Of a stretch of DNA of 64,000 bases, positions 1-7,974 are shown one piece after another. The notes under the pieces were generated by a model. The model was not told the origin of the DNA. It worked only from the letters and a program-made list of their open reading frames with translations, and made no database searches. Source of the stretch: UMGS1532 sp045542355 (GTDB lineage: Bacteria > Bacillota > Clostridia > Oscillospirales > Acutalibacteraceae); the NCBI GenBank assembly GCA_045542355.1, contig JAZQKX010000011.1:70754-134753 (forward strand), read 5' to 3'. Positions within the stretch are counted from its first letter, which is position 1, and each line of letters starts with the position of its first letter. Position numbers and translations under genes: made by a program.

Positions 1-871
1 AGGGGTCGTAACGCATACCAAAAGGAGAGGTCAGGGTTGTATACCCAGGGATAGGCCAAGCAAAGCCTTTTCCGTCGTATTTCACAGCATTTCCTGCGAG
101 AGCCTGTTGACGCGCCGCTTCATAAGCCGCATCTACACGTGCCTCTAAGGTTGCCTTGGCAGATTCAGCCGCCGCTAATTCCGCCTTAAGCTGGTCCTGA
201 GACTTAACTATGGTGTTTTTGATTTCGTTTGCAGAGCTTTGCTTCTCCTGTAAATCTGCACGTTCGGAAGCCAATTCCTGCTTAACAGCCTTTTGCTGTT
301 CGATAGCGTCATTTTTCTTATCAATCTTCTTATTGATATCCTTCATTGCAAGATTGATTTTCTTCATGAGCGCGTTGTCGTAATTCGCGAGACTTTCAGA
401 AACCTGAGCAGTTGAAAGATAGTCTGCGAAATAGTCAGAGCCTAAGAGAATAAGCAGGTCGTTACTGCTTCCGCCAGACATATAGATAGAGCGAATTCTG
501 CGCTTAAACAGCTCCTTGTTCTCCTCCAGCTCCTCTTCCTTATCGGCAATCTCGCCATTGAGCTCATCTATCTCAGAAGCATAGGTGGAAAGGAGATTTT
601 CGCTGGTCATAATCTTGCTTTCTACTGTGGAAATATAGGAATTTATTGTATCAAGATATTCCTGTTGCTCGTCTATATCTCCCTGCAGAGCGTCGATTTT
701 ATTCTGCAGACCGTCCATTTTGGAATCCAGAGCGTTGATTTCGTCCTGCATCTGGCTGATTGAAGCCGCACGGGCATCGAAATCTACCTTAAGATTTCCA
801 AAACTTCCGAAGCTTAATACCGCAATTATCAGAAAACAAACTAATATTTTTGCTGACTTACGATAATGCAC
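1..871 (-). CDS. Secreted coiled-coil M23 peptidase (EnvC/PcsB-like), partial
   Basis: The 3' part lies beyond the left edge, so only the N-terminal ~290 residues are visible. Reading leftward, a GTG start at 871 gives a basic N-terminus and a hydrophobic stretch (signal peptide or anchor). A long Glu/Lys/Gln-rich coiled coil follows, and the start of a peptidase M23 (LytM) domain with the motif WPIPGYTTLTSPFGMRY sits at the very edge. GTG at 871 was chosen over an in-frame GTG at 880 because the AAGGAAGG ribosome binding site is 11 nt from the former and only 2 nt from the latter. The gene overlaps the end of ftsX by 14 nt. In Firmicutes FtsEX activates wall hydrolases with this architecture (PcsB, CwlO) through the coiled coil, so this is the likely FtsX-controlled hydrolase. 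The catalytic zinc ligands are outside the window and cannot be checked. Confidence 0.85.
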   Translation of the reverse strand, partial: MHYRKSAKILVCFLIIAVLSFGSFGNLKVDFDARAASISQMQDEINALDSKMDGLQNKIDALQGDIDEQQEYLDTINSYISTVESKIMTSENLLSTYASEIDELNGEIADKEEELEENKELFKRRIRSIYMSGGSSNDLLILLGSDYFADYLSTAQVSESLANYDNALMKKINLAMKDINKKIDKKNDAIEQQKAVKQELASERADLQEKQSSANEIKNTIVKSQDQLKAELAAAESAKATLEARVDAAYEAARQQALAGNAVKYDGKGFAWPIPGYTTLTSPFGMRYDP

Positions 872-1904
872 TGAATTCACTGCCTTCCTTTTTTAGATAT
901 CTGTTAATCATAAACACACTGCCTATAAGACCCGAAACAACACCAACTGCCGCGAATATTCCGCCAAAGAGGGCAACATGCTCCGAGAAAGCAACGGGGT
1001 TGGTAAGGGTATCGGCCATGGCTCTGAGCACCGCGGCGTAGCCGAGATACAGAAGACCCAATGTGATTACAGCCGAGATTAAGCCAATAACCATTCCCTC
1101 TACAACAAAGGGGAGTCTTATGAATGCATCGGTGGCTCCCACAGCCTTCATAATGCTGATTTCCAGCTTACGGTTGAACATGGTAACTCTTATGGTATTG
1201 CAAACGATAACCAATGCAATAAGCATGAGCACAGCAATTATAATATAACTTGCAGTGTTTATAGCGTTGTTTATAGAGGTTATACGTTTGGCAAGGTCTT
1301 GCTGACTCTTAATTGAGTAGACTCCATCTACCTGCTCAATTTTGGAGATGGTTTCATCAAATCGGGAAATATCTTCGAGAATGATTTTTGCGGCACCGGG
1401 GAGCGGATTCTCGCCGTTTTCTTCCAGCTGCATAATATATTCCGCCTGTTCCTCAGACATGGTACCTGCGAAACGGATAATTCCCTCCTCGGGAGAAATA
1501 AACTCAACCTCTGCAACATTGTCCAATCTTGCTATTTCGTCGCAAACCGCAAGAGCCTCTTCCTCGTTATGCACCAGATAATCATCATAAGGCACATCCG
1601 AGGGAGCTTTCTCCTCACCATCTGCATCCGAAGAAGTCTCGGAGGAGGTATCCTTCTTGGTTTCGCTAACGATATAGTCCTCAGAATATCTAACAGAATT
1701 ATAGTCGTTAAGATATGCCATGATAACATTTTCTTTTTCCAATGCCATCATAGCCTTGTCGATATTAAAGGTCACCAGCATTGCGGCGCCGATAAGGGAC
1801 ATACAACAAATAAGAACACCTACCGATGCCAAAGACATAAGACGGTTGTCCCATACATTTTTGAAGCCTTCATAGGTAAGATGACGAACACTGCTTAATT
1901 TCAT
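858..1904 (-). CDS. ftsX: Cell division ABC transporter permease FtsX
   Basis: This is the 348-residue membrane subunit of the FtsEX complex, which couples cytoplasmic ATP hydrolysis to activation of peptidoglycan hydrolases outside the cell. TM1 is at about 25-47. A large extracytoplasmic domain follows, and three C-terminal TM segments lie at about 218-243, 265-290 and 308-335, matching the 4-TM FtsX/MacB-like topology. The extracellular domain carries an acidic, Ser-rich insert at about 72-110. It makes the protein some 50 residues longer than typical Gram-positive FtsX of about 300 residues. The start overlaps the ftsE stop by 4 nt (ATGA), so the two are translationally coupled, and the next gene is a coiled-coil M23 peptidase. 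Identification is secure from topology, the FtsE neighbour and the C-terminal permease signature. Confidence 0.95.
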   Translation of the reverse strand: MKLSSVRHLTYEGFKNVWDNRLMSLASVGVLICCMSLIGAAMLVTFNIDKAMMALEKENVIMAYLNDYNSVRYSEDYIVSETKKDTSSETSSDADGEEKAPSDVPYDDYLVHNEEEALAVCDEIARLDNVAEVEFISPEEGIIRFAGTMSEEQAEYIMQLEENGENPLPGAAKIILEDISRFDETISKIEQVDGVYSIKSQQDLAKRITSINNAINTASYIIIAVLMLIALVIVCNTIRVTMFNRKLEISIMKAVGATDAFIRLPFVVEGMVIGLISAVITLGLLYLGYAAVLRAMADTLTNPVAFSEHVALFGGIFAAVGVVSGLIGSVFMINRYLKKEGSEFSALS

Positions 1905-2605
1905 TTCATACCTCCGTCGGCATTATCTGCAACCACTCTGCCGTTTTCCAGCATAATAACTCTGCGCTTGAAGTCGCGCACAAGCTGATGCTCGTGGGTA
2001 ACCATAAGAATTGTGGTACCCATTTTATTGATTTCGGTTAGCATTTCTACGATTTCGTAAGACATATTAGGGTCAACGTTGCCTGTAGGCTCGTCGGCGA
2101 TAATCAATGAGGGATTATTTACCAATGCACGGGCAAGACCCACTCTCTGCTGTTCACCGCCCGAAAGCTCGGCAGGCTTGGAACGAGCCTTTCCGCTTAG
2201 TCCCACAACCGAAAGCACATGGGAAACCTTTTTACGGATTTGCTGCTTTGAAGCGCCTACAACATGCATGGAGAAAGCAACGTTGTCGTATACATTCATA
2301 TTGGGTATCAGACGGAAATCCTGGAAAACAATACCCATGGTTCTTCTGAGCATTGGAATTTGTCTATGCTTTAATTTGTTGAGCTTGAAGCCGTTTACGG
2401 TTATTTCACCTGCAGAGGGCTTTTCTTCCCTCATTAACAGCTTCATAAAGGTACTTTTACCCGCACCCGAAGAGCCTACAACAAAAACAAACTCTCCCTT
2501 TTTAACCGTAAGGTTGACGTCATTTAGTGCGTGAGTACCTGTAGGATATGTTTTTGAAACACCCTTTAACTCAATTATGGTGTTATTTTCTTGTGTGAAT
2601 TCCAT
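1901..2605 (-). CDS. ftsE: Cell division ATP-binding protein FtsE
   Basis: This 234-residue ABC ATPase powers FtsX. Walker A (GSSGAGKST) is at about 44-52, followed by the signature LSGGEQQR and Walker B IIADEPTGN, which is typical of the FtsE/LolD/MacB branch. The length is normal for FtsE (about 220-235). The start at 2605 is preceded by a GAGG ribosome binding site about 10 nt upstream. The gene lies 15 nt downstream of a PucR-type regulator and overlaps ftsX by 4 nt, forming a regulator-ftsE-ftsX-M23 unit. No separate promoter is evident, so it is probably transcribed from the promoter ahead of the regulator. Confidence 0.97.
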   Translation of the reverse strand: MEFTQENNTIIELKGVSKTYPTGTHALNDVNLTVKKGEFVFVVGSSGAGKSTFMKLLMREEKPSAGEITVNGFKLNKLKHRQIPMLRRTMGIVFQDFRLIPNMNVYDNVAFSMHVVGASKQQIRKKVSHVLSVVGLSGKARSKPAELSGGEQQRVGLARALVNNPSLIIADEPTGNVDPNMSYEIVEMLTEINKMGTTILMVTHEHQLVRDFKRRVIMLENGRVVADNADGGMK

Positions 2606-2620
2606 AAAAGAACTACCTCA

Positions 2621-3706
2621 TTAATATTTAATAGGGTTGGCTTTAAGATACTTCTTAACCATAAGAGCGATTTTAAACACGATAGCGTGGTCAAACTCGC
2701 GGAGGTCAAGCCCTGTGATTTTCTTGATTTTCTCCAGACGGTAAACCAGAGTGTTTCTATGAACAAACAGCTTTCTGGAGGTTTCCGAAACGTTAAGATT
2801 GTTTTCGAAGAATTTTTGAATAGTGAAAAGTGTCTCCTGATCCAGGCTCTCTATGGAACCGCGCTTGAACACCTCGCGAAGGAAGGTTTCGCAAAGGGTT
2901 GTGGGAAGCTGATAGATAAGTCTGGCAATGCCGAGATTATCGTAACTGATTATAGTTTTTTCGTTGTCGAACACCTTGCCTACTTCAAGAGCAATCTGGG
3001 ACTCTTTGAAAGAACGGGCAAGTTCCTTTAATGTATCAACGGTGGAGCCAATACCTACAACTGCATGAATATAGAACTCGCTGGAGAGTGTGTCCACGAT
3101 TGAACGGGCAAGATTCTCAAGGTCTTTAGAATCGATGGGGTGGGTGGTTTCCTTGACAATAGCAATATCAGATTCGCTGATGTTAATAACGAAATCCTTG
3201 GATTTGTTGGGGAACAAATTCTGGATGATGTCGAAAATCGGCACTTCGTTTTTGGACACTATGCGGATAAGGATGACAGCACGGGAAACTTCACCGTTGA
3301 AGTGAAGCTCACGAGCCTTGAGATAAATATCACCGGGGAGAATATTATCAAGGATTATATTCTTAATAAAGTTACCGCGGTCGTACTTCTCATCGTAGTA
3401 GTGCTTGATGTTGGTGAGCGCTACCGCAAGTAAGGAGGCATATCTTGCCGCCTGAGAGTCGCTACCCTCAACGAAAAGTATGTATTCAGAGTTCTGTGCA
3501 CCGCCGAAGGGTTTGTATGTATACTGTCCCTTAACAAAAGCATCACTGCCTGCGGCGATATTAGAGAATTTCAGGTCATGAACATCCCCTACCTTGCTTA
3601 ACTCACTACATGCGATGACTGTGGATTTTTCGTCGATAACACCAATCATTCTATCGACTGCATCCTTCATCTGATGAACTACGCCCTGAAACAATCTGTT
3701 GGACAT
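2621..3706 (-). CDS. PucR/CdaR-family transcriptional regulator
   Basis: This 361-residue protein has an N-terminal sensor region resembling the sugar-diacid recognition domain of CdaR, a central GGDEF-like region and a C-terminal PucR helix-turn-helix. The HTH contains the typical stretch LNVSETSRKLFVHRNTLVYR near residues 305-325. CdaR and PucR relatives activate carbohydrate-acid or purine catabolism genes. Here the protein stands first in a unit with ftsE, ftsX and a wall hydrolase, so its real ligand and targets cannot be read from the sequence. A run of AGGAAGG ribosome binding sites precedes the start, and a good sigma-A promoter lies at 3779-3807. Family assignment is confident; the regulated function is unknown. 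Confidence 0.85.
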   Translation of the reverse strand: MSNRLFQGVVHQMKDAVDRMIGVIDEKSTVIACSELSKVGDVHDLKFSNIAAGSDAFVKGQYTYKPFGGAQNSEYILFVEGSDSQAARYASLLAVALTNIKHYYDEKYDRGNFIKNIILDNILPGDIYLKARELHFNGEVSRAVILIRIVSKNEVPIFDIIQNLFPNKSKDFVINISESDIAIVKETTHPIDSKDLENLARSIVDTLSSEFYIHAVVGIGSTVDTLKELARSFKESQIALEVGKVFDNEKTIISYDNLGIARLIYQLPTTLCETFLREVFKRGSIESLDQETLFTIQKFFENNLNVSETSRKLFVHRNTLVYRLEKIKKITGLDLREFDHAIVFKIALMVKKYLKANPIKY

Positions 3707-3778
3707 ACTACCTTCCTACCTTCCTTTTGGGTTGAATTTTTGTAAAGGTTACACATAAATTTTCTATTCTACTCGTAT

Positions 3779-3807
3779 ATAATACACAATTTCGGAGCAT
3801 TTTTCAA
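3779..3807 (-). promoter_or_regulatory. Sigma-A promoter of the regulator-ftsEX operon
   Basis: Reading leftward, the -35 TTGAAA is at 3802-3807, the spacer is 17 nt and the -10 TATTAT is at 3779-3784. It lies about 70 nt upstream of the PucR-type gene, the first gene of the ftsEX unit. The match to consensus is good; no experimental start is known. Confidence 0.75.
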
Positions 3808-3934
3808 GGTCTTTTTGCAAAAAAGAATAAAAAAGTTACAAATAAGTTACAGTTTTTGGTTTACTCCTACTATATTTTTATATTTCTTCCTTAATTTGTA
3901 TATTTTATTACCAAATCAACCCAAAGAGTTGCTA

Positions 3935-3963
3935 TTGACTTTAAGAGCATTAATGCTTAAAAT
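3935..3963 (+). promoter_or_regulatory. Sigma-A promoter of mnmA with palindromic spacer
   Basis: The -35 TTGACT is at 3935-3940, the spacer is 17 nt and the -10 TAAAAT is at 3958-3963. The spacer contains the perfect 12-bp palindrome AGCATTAATGCT (3946-3957), which directly abuts the -10. A protein bound there would block RNA polymerase, so this is a candidate operator. No matching regulator was identified in the window. Confidence 0.7.
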
Positions 3964-4000
3964 ATAAGTATCAGATTTAAATTTATGGTGATAGATTATA

Positions 4001-5092
4001 ATGAATAATAAAAAGGCTATAATTGCCATGAGCGGCGGAGTGGACAGCTCGGTTGCGGCGCTTCTAACAAAGGAACAGGGTTTGGAATGCATGGGTATCA
4101 CCATGCGGCTCTACAGCAATGAGGATGTTTTTATAGACACCTCAAAAACCTGTTGCAGTCTCGACGATGTTGAGGACGCAAGGGGCGTGGCAAACCGACT
4201 GGATATCCCCTATTATGTCTTTAATTTCAGCGATGCTTTTAATGAACAGGTAATCGACCGCTTTGTGAATGCTTATGAAAATGGTTTTACACCTAATCCA
4301 TGTATTGATTGCAACAGATACATTAAATGGAAAAAACTTTTTCAGCGGATGAAGGAGCTGGATTATGACTATGTTGTAACGGGGCATTACGCAAGGATCG
4401 ACTACGATTCAGAGTCTGGAATGTACCTATTGAAAAAGGGTGTTGACGAATCTAAAGACCAGAGCTATGTGTTATACAACATGACTCAGGAACAGCTGTC
4501 CCACACCTTGCTTCCCATAGGTGCTTTAAGCAAACCCGAGGTGCGCGAAATTGCCGAGGAAAACGGATTTATAAATGCAGAAAAGCCAGACAGTCAGGAT
4601 ATATGCTTCATTCCCGACGGAGACTATGCGGAATTTATCGAAAAGCGCACAGGCAAAACCTATGAAAAAGGAAACTTTGTGGACAAAGATGGCAATATTT
4701 TAGGAGAACACAAGGGTCTTATTCGATATACCATAGGGCAGAGAAAAGGACTTGGGTTAGCCCTTAAAAAGCCAGGGTACGTTTGCAGAAAATGCTACGA
4801 CACAAACACAGTCATCATCGGTGACAACGAGGACTTGTTTACAAAACGGCTCATAGCCGATGATTTTAACTGGATTTTGGGTGAGCCTGAGAATGCTATC
4901 AAAATAAAAGCCAAAACCAGATACAAGCACAAGGAACAACCTGCCACCGCGACCCCTTTAGGAAATGGCAAAGTCGAAGTTGTGTTCGACGAGCCTCAAA
5001 GAGCAATCACAGAGGGACAGGCCGTGGTGCTTTACGACGGTGACACAGTGCTCGGTGGCGGCACTATAACTGAGACGGAATATAATATATAA
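4001..5092 (+). CDS. mnmA: tRNA-specific 2-thiouridylase MnmA
   Basis: MnmA makes 2-thiouridine at wobble position 34 of tRNA-Lys, -Glu and -Gln, taking activated sulfur from a cysteine desulfurase relay. The 363 residues match the family length. A PP-loop ATP pyrophosphatase motif SGGVDSSVAA is at 11-20. The catalytic cysteine pair is present: C101 in NPCIDCNRYIKW and C202 in SQDICFIPDG. The C-terminal beta-barrel domains follow. The variant TCCSLDDVEDARGVA near 50-65 is the extended loop seen in some clostridial MnmA proteins. It is monocistronic on the plus strand, with its own promoter and a hairpin terminator, between two minus-strand blocks. No desulfurase gene is adjacent. Confidence 0.96.
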   Translation: MNNKKAIIAMSGGVDSSVAALLTKEQGLECMGITMRLYSNEDVFIDTSKTCCSLDDVEDARGVANRLDIPYYVFNFSDAFNEQVIDRFVNAYENGFTPNPCIDCNRYIKWKKLFQRMKELDYDYVVTGHYARIDYDSESGMYLLKKGVDESKDQSYVLYNMTQEQLSHTLLPIGALSKPEVREIAEENGFINAEKPDSQDICFIPDGDYAEFIEKRTGKTYEKGNFVDKDGNILGEHKGLIRYTIGQRKGLGLALKKPGYVCRKCYDTNTVIIGDNEDLFTKRLIADDFNWILGEPENAIKIKAKTRYKHKEQPATATPLGNGKVEVVFDEPQRAITEGQAVVLYDGDTVLGGGTITETEYNI

Positions 5093-5095
5093 GAT

Positions 5096-5125
5096 AAGGG
5101 ACTTGACAGCTAATCAAGTCCCTTT
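5096..5125. terminator. Bidirectional terminator between mnmA and the zinc-ribbon gene
   Basis: An inverted repeat with arms AAGGGACTTGA and TCAAGTCCCTT is separated by about 7 nt. T-rich sequence follows on the plus side and A-rich sequence precedes it. It sits between the stop codons of the convergent genes mnmA and the gene at 5129-5971, so it can end both transcripts. Confidence 0.8.
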
Positions 5126-5128
5126 AAT

Positions 5129-5971
5129 TTATTCATATTCGTAGTATTTTTTGGTTGCTCTGATTTTTGTGAGGTCATATTTTATGCTATGGCTATCAAT
5201 AACCGAGCAGGTTTCCGGGTCGGCGGTGTTCAGCGAGAATTCCAGAGTGTTCTTTTTTCTTAAATCTGCTAATGGGGTTGAGCTATCGTCTGTCTCATTT
5301 TCTTCATAATCATAGAGATTATCAAAGTTAAACCTAAGCTCCACCAAATGGCTCTTGCCCGATTTGATTATAATACTGCCATCATCGGCATAGTAGGAGT
5401 CATAGTCCCACATAATTTCGTCATCCTCATAGGAAAAGTCGCCGTATGCCATAGCTTTCTCTCCATCTAACAAAGCTTTTGTGGGATAGAAGCTAACGTC
5501 TTCTTTTCCTTTGTTTTCCACCTCAATGGTTAAAATTATTTCATAATCTTCTCGATAGCTTTGGTCCTCGACCAATCCCACCTGAATATCCCCAACGATG
5601 CAGAGAGGCTGACTATCGTAGCTTGAAGTCACGCTTGAGTCGGAGGAGGAAAGGAATATGGCGCAACTGGCGGCACCGATTATAATTGCAAAGGCAACAG
5701 CCACCGATATCAGCCAGAACCACCACTTGCTGAAAATCCCCGTTTTGGCTTTCTTGTTTCCAACATACGGAGAAAAACCGCATTTAGGACAAACATAGGT
5801 ATACTCTGTTCCGCAAATGGGACAGGGTCTTATTGGAGCGGTGTTATAGTTTGGGTTGTATGCACCCTGAGGGTTTACGGGTGGAGTCTGAGATTCTGGA
5901 GCAGAAGCAGTTTTTGGGGCTTCTTCCCTAGGTTTGCCATTCAGAATAACCTTATTATCGTTGTTTTCCAT
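5129..5971 (-). CDS. Zinc-ribbon single-pass membrane protein of unknown function
   Basis: I do not recognise a named family for this 280-residue protein. The N-terminus is Pro-rich and probably disordered. It is followed by a zinc ribbon with CPIC at 50-53 and CPKC at 61-64, then a single TM helix at about 84-107. The C-terminal ~170 residues are acidic and would face outside. That region has beta-rich character (EIILTIEVENKGKEDVSFYP, VELRFNFDN) resembling the immunoglobulin-like fold of DUF4352/DUF5067-type surface proteins. It lies 27 nt downstream of asnB on the same strand and may be cotranscribed with it. The topology is cytoplasmic ribbon, membrane, extracellular beta domain. The function is not inferable. 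Confidence 0.6.
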   Translation of the reverse strand: MENNDNKVILNGKPREEAPKTASAPESQTPPVNPQGAYNPNYNTAPIRPCPICGTEYTYVCPKCGFSPYVGNKKAKTGIFSKWWFWLISVAVAFAIIIGAASCAIFLSSSDSSVTSSYDSQPLCIVGDIQVGLVEDQSYREDYEIILTIEVENKGKEDVSFYPTKALLDGEKAMAYGDFSYEDDEIMWDYDSYYADDGSIIIKSGKSHLVELRFNFDNLYDYEENETDDSSTPLADLRKKNTLEFSLNTADPETCSVIDSHSIKYDLTKIRATKKYYEYE

Positions 5972-5998
5972 AGATACTACCCCTTTCCAGGATACAGA

Positions 5999-7828
5999 TT
6001 AATCTGCCATGAATTGTTTATACCATACAAGGAAGGTATATATAGTCCAGATTTTACGGCTGTTGTCCGCCTTATCGGCTCGGTGATCGTCCATTAATTT
6101 AACGAGGAGCTTTGTGTTGAAATATTTTTCGGCGGTATCACTAAGGAACTCCTGCTTTACGATGTTATAATATTTATCCTCTTTAAGCCACACGCGAATA
6201 GGCACAGGGAAGCCAAGTTTGGGCTTCTCTGATGTTTTTGAGGGCAAGGTCTTGGAAGCGGCTTTTCTTAAAGCCAACTTGGTGTTGCTCAAATTCACCC
6301 GTTTATCAAGGGGAATTGTTTGAGCAAGTGACATAATCTCCTTATCGAGAAAGGGTACGCGAAGCTCTAAGGAATGAGCCATTGACATCTTATCGGCTTT
6401 TAGGAGAATATCACCCATCATCCACATATTGATGTCGAGATACTGCATACGGGTAACTTCATCCTTATCGCTGACCTCACTATAGAACTTCTTACAAATC
6501 TCGCGAGGAGCGGGAGCTTTATCGTTCTTGAGAAGTTTTGCTCTCTCCTTTTTGGAGAAGATGTTGGCATTGCCTATAAACCAATCCTCAACAGGTCTGC
6601 CACGTCGGATAAGAAAGTTTATGCCGTGGATTTTAGGAAGATGCATAGCAACAAATCCTAAGAAACGACGGATGGGCGTGGGGATTAAATTAAATTTAGG
6701 ACAAGCTAAGGGTGCGGCATAGATTTTATAACCGCCAAAAAGCTCATCGGCACCCTCGCCTGAAAGAACAACCTTAACATGCTCGGCGGCAAGTTTCGAA
6801 ACAAAATAAAGAGGCACTGCGGCAGGGTCTGCCAAGGGCTCGTCCATCTGATATTGAATCTTAGGGAATTCCCCCCAATACTCCTCGGGGGTAATAACCT
6901 TGCTGATATTTACGGTGTTGATGAAATCGGCAAATTCCTTGGCGTAGCTGATTTCATTGTATTTTTCGTCGGTGCCGAAGCCAACGGTGAAAGTCTTGTC
7001 AACATTGGCTGTAGCGGCAATATAACTGGAATCTATACCGCTGGAGAGGAAGGAGCCAACCTCAACGTCACTGATTTTATGAGCCTCAACCGACTCCTTA
7101 ATAGCATCGTCAACAATGTCGGCATATTCGGAAATAGTTTTGCCGTCGGTATCGGCGTTGAACTCAGGCTTCCAATAGCGGGTTTTATACATTTCGCCGT
7201 TTTTATAGGTGAAATAATGAGCGGGGGGAAGCTTATATACATTCTTAAAAAAGGTTTCCTCGGTGGGAGAATACTGGAAAGAGAGATAGTTAGCCAGTGC
7301 CTCCTCGTTGAGAGAAGCAGTGAAAGCGGGGTGAGGAACGAAGCCCTTTATTTCCGAGCCGAAAAGGAAAGCATTGCCGAAACGGGCATAGTAAAGAGGC
7401 TTTATGCCGAAATAGTCTCGGGCGCCGAAAAGGGTCTTGGTCTTCATATCCCATATAACAAAGGAGAACATGCCTCTGAGCATGGGGACCAAATCCTCAC
7501 CGTATTCCTCGTAGCCATGGATGAGCACCTCGCTGTCGCTATTGGTCTTAAAGGTGTGACCAGCGGCAACCAAACCCTCGCGAATTTGACGGTAGTTATA
7601 AATCTCACCATTGAAAACAAGGGCTAAGGTGTTATCCTCGTTATATAAAGGCTGATGTCCTGCCTCTAAATCTATGATGCTAAGACGACGAAAGCCGAGA
7701 GCTATATCGTCGTTGATAAACTGTCCGTGGGAATCAGGTCCCCTATGGACAATCTTGTCCATCATACCAGTGAGTACCTCAGCGGCGATATCACCTATTG
7801 TATTAGTAAAACCAACATATCCGCACAT
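5999..7828 (-). CDS. asnB: Asparagine synthetase (glutamine-hydrolysing)
   Basis: AsnB converts aspartate to asparagine using ATP and glutamine. The start was set at 7828, not at an upstream in-frame ATG, because class II amidotransferases need the nucleophilic Cys as residue 2. This start gives MCGYVGF, with a TGGAGG ribosome binding site 8 nt upstream. The protein is then 609 residues, normal for the family. The N-terminal glutaminase domain includes RLSIIDLEAGHQPL and FNGEIYNY. The C-terminal synthetase domain carries the PP-loop SSGIDSSYIAA and LSGEGADELFGGY. A -10-like TATAAT lies about 45 nt upstream with no convincing -35. The gene follows the hairpin terminator of the ATPase gene, so it is probably transcribed separately. 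Confidence 0.95.
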   Translation of the reverse strand: MCGYVGFTNTIGDIAAEVLTGMMDKIVHRGPDSHGQFINDDIALGFRRLSIIDLEAGHQPLYNEDNTLALVFNGEIYNYRQIREGLVAAGHTFKTNSDSEVLIHGYEEYGEDLVPMLRGMFSFVIWDMKTKTLFGARDYFGIKPLYYARFGNAFLFGSEIKGFVPHPAFTASLNEEALANYLSFQYSPTEETFFKNVYKLPPAHYFTYKNGEMYKTRYWKPEFNADTDGKTISEYADIVDDAIKESVEAHKISDVEVGSFLSSGIDSSYIAATANVDKTFTVGFGTDEKYNEISYAKEFADFINTVNISKVITPEEYWGEFPKIQYQMDEPLADPAAVPLYFVSKLAAEHVKVVLSGEGADELFGGYKIYAAPLACPKFNLIPTPIRRFLGFVAMHLPKIHGINFLIRRGRPVEDWFIGNANIFSKKERAKLLKNDKAPAPREICKKFYSEVSDKDEVTRMQYLDINMWMMGDILLKADKMSMAHSLELRVPFLDKEIMSLAQTIPLDKRVNLSNTKLALRKAASKTLPSKTSEKPKLGFPVPIRVWLKEDKYYNIVKQEFLSDTAEKYFNTKLLVKLMDDHRADKADNSRKIWTIYTFLVWYKQFMAD

Positions 7829-7938
7829 GTGGTATACCTCCAAAAGTTTAATTGCATTATTATACATTTTTATTATACTTCATTTTTGCGAGAACTTAAA
7901 GACCTTTTTTTGAATTTTTTTGAAAAATATATAAAATG

Positions 7939-7957
7939 CCCGTGCCAAACGGCACGG
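7939..7957 (-). terminator. Terminator of the UgpC/MsmK-type ATPase gene
   Basis: Reading leftward, the stem CCGTGCC/GGCACGG with a GTTT loop is followed by a T-rich tail (GCATTTTATATATTTTT). It lies 18 nt after the ATPase stop and before asnB. Confidence 0.75.
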
Positions 7958-7974
7958 ACTTGAATTTACCAATA

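Noticed and set aside
6779..7627. Long plus-strand open frame opposite asnB (282 codons)
   Set aside because: It is fully antisense to the conserved asnB gene, lacks a recognisable domain and a ribosome binding site, and fits chance openness of the complementary strand.
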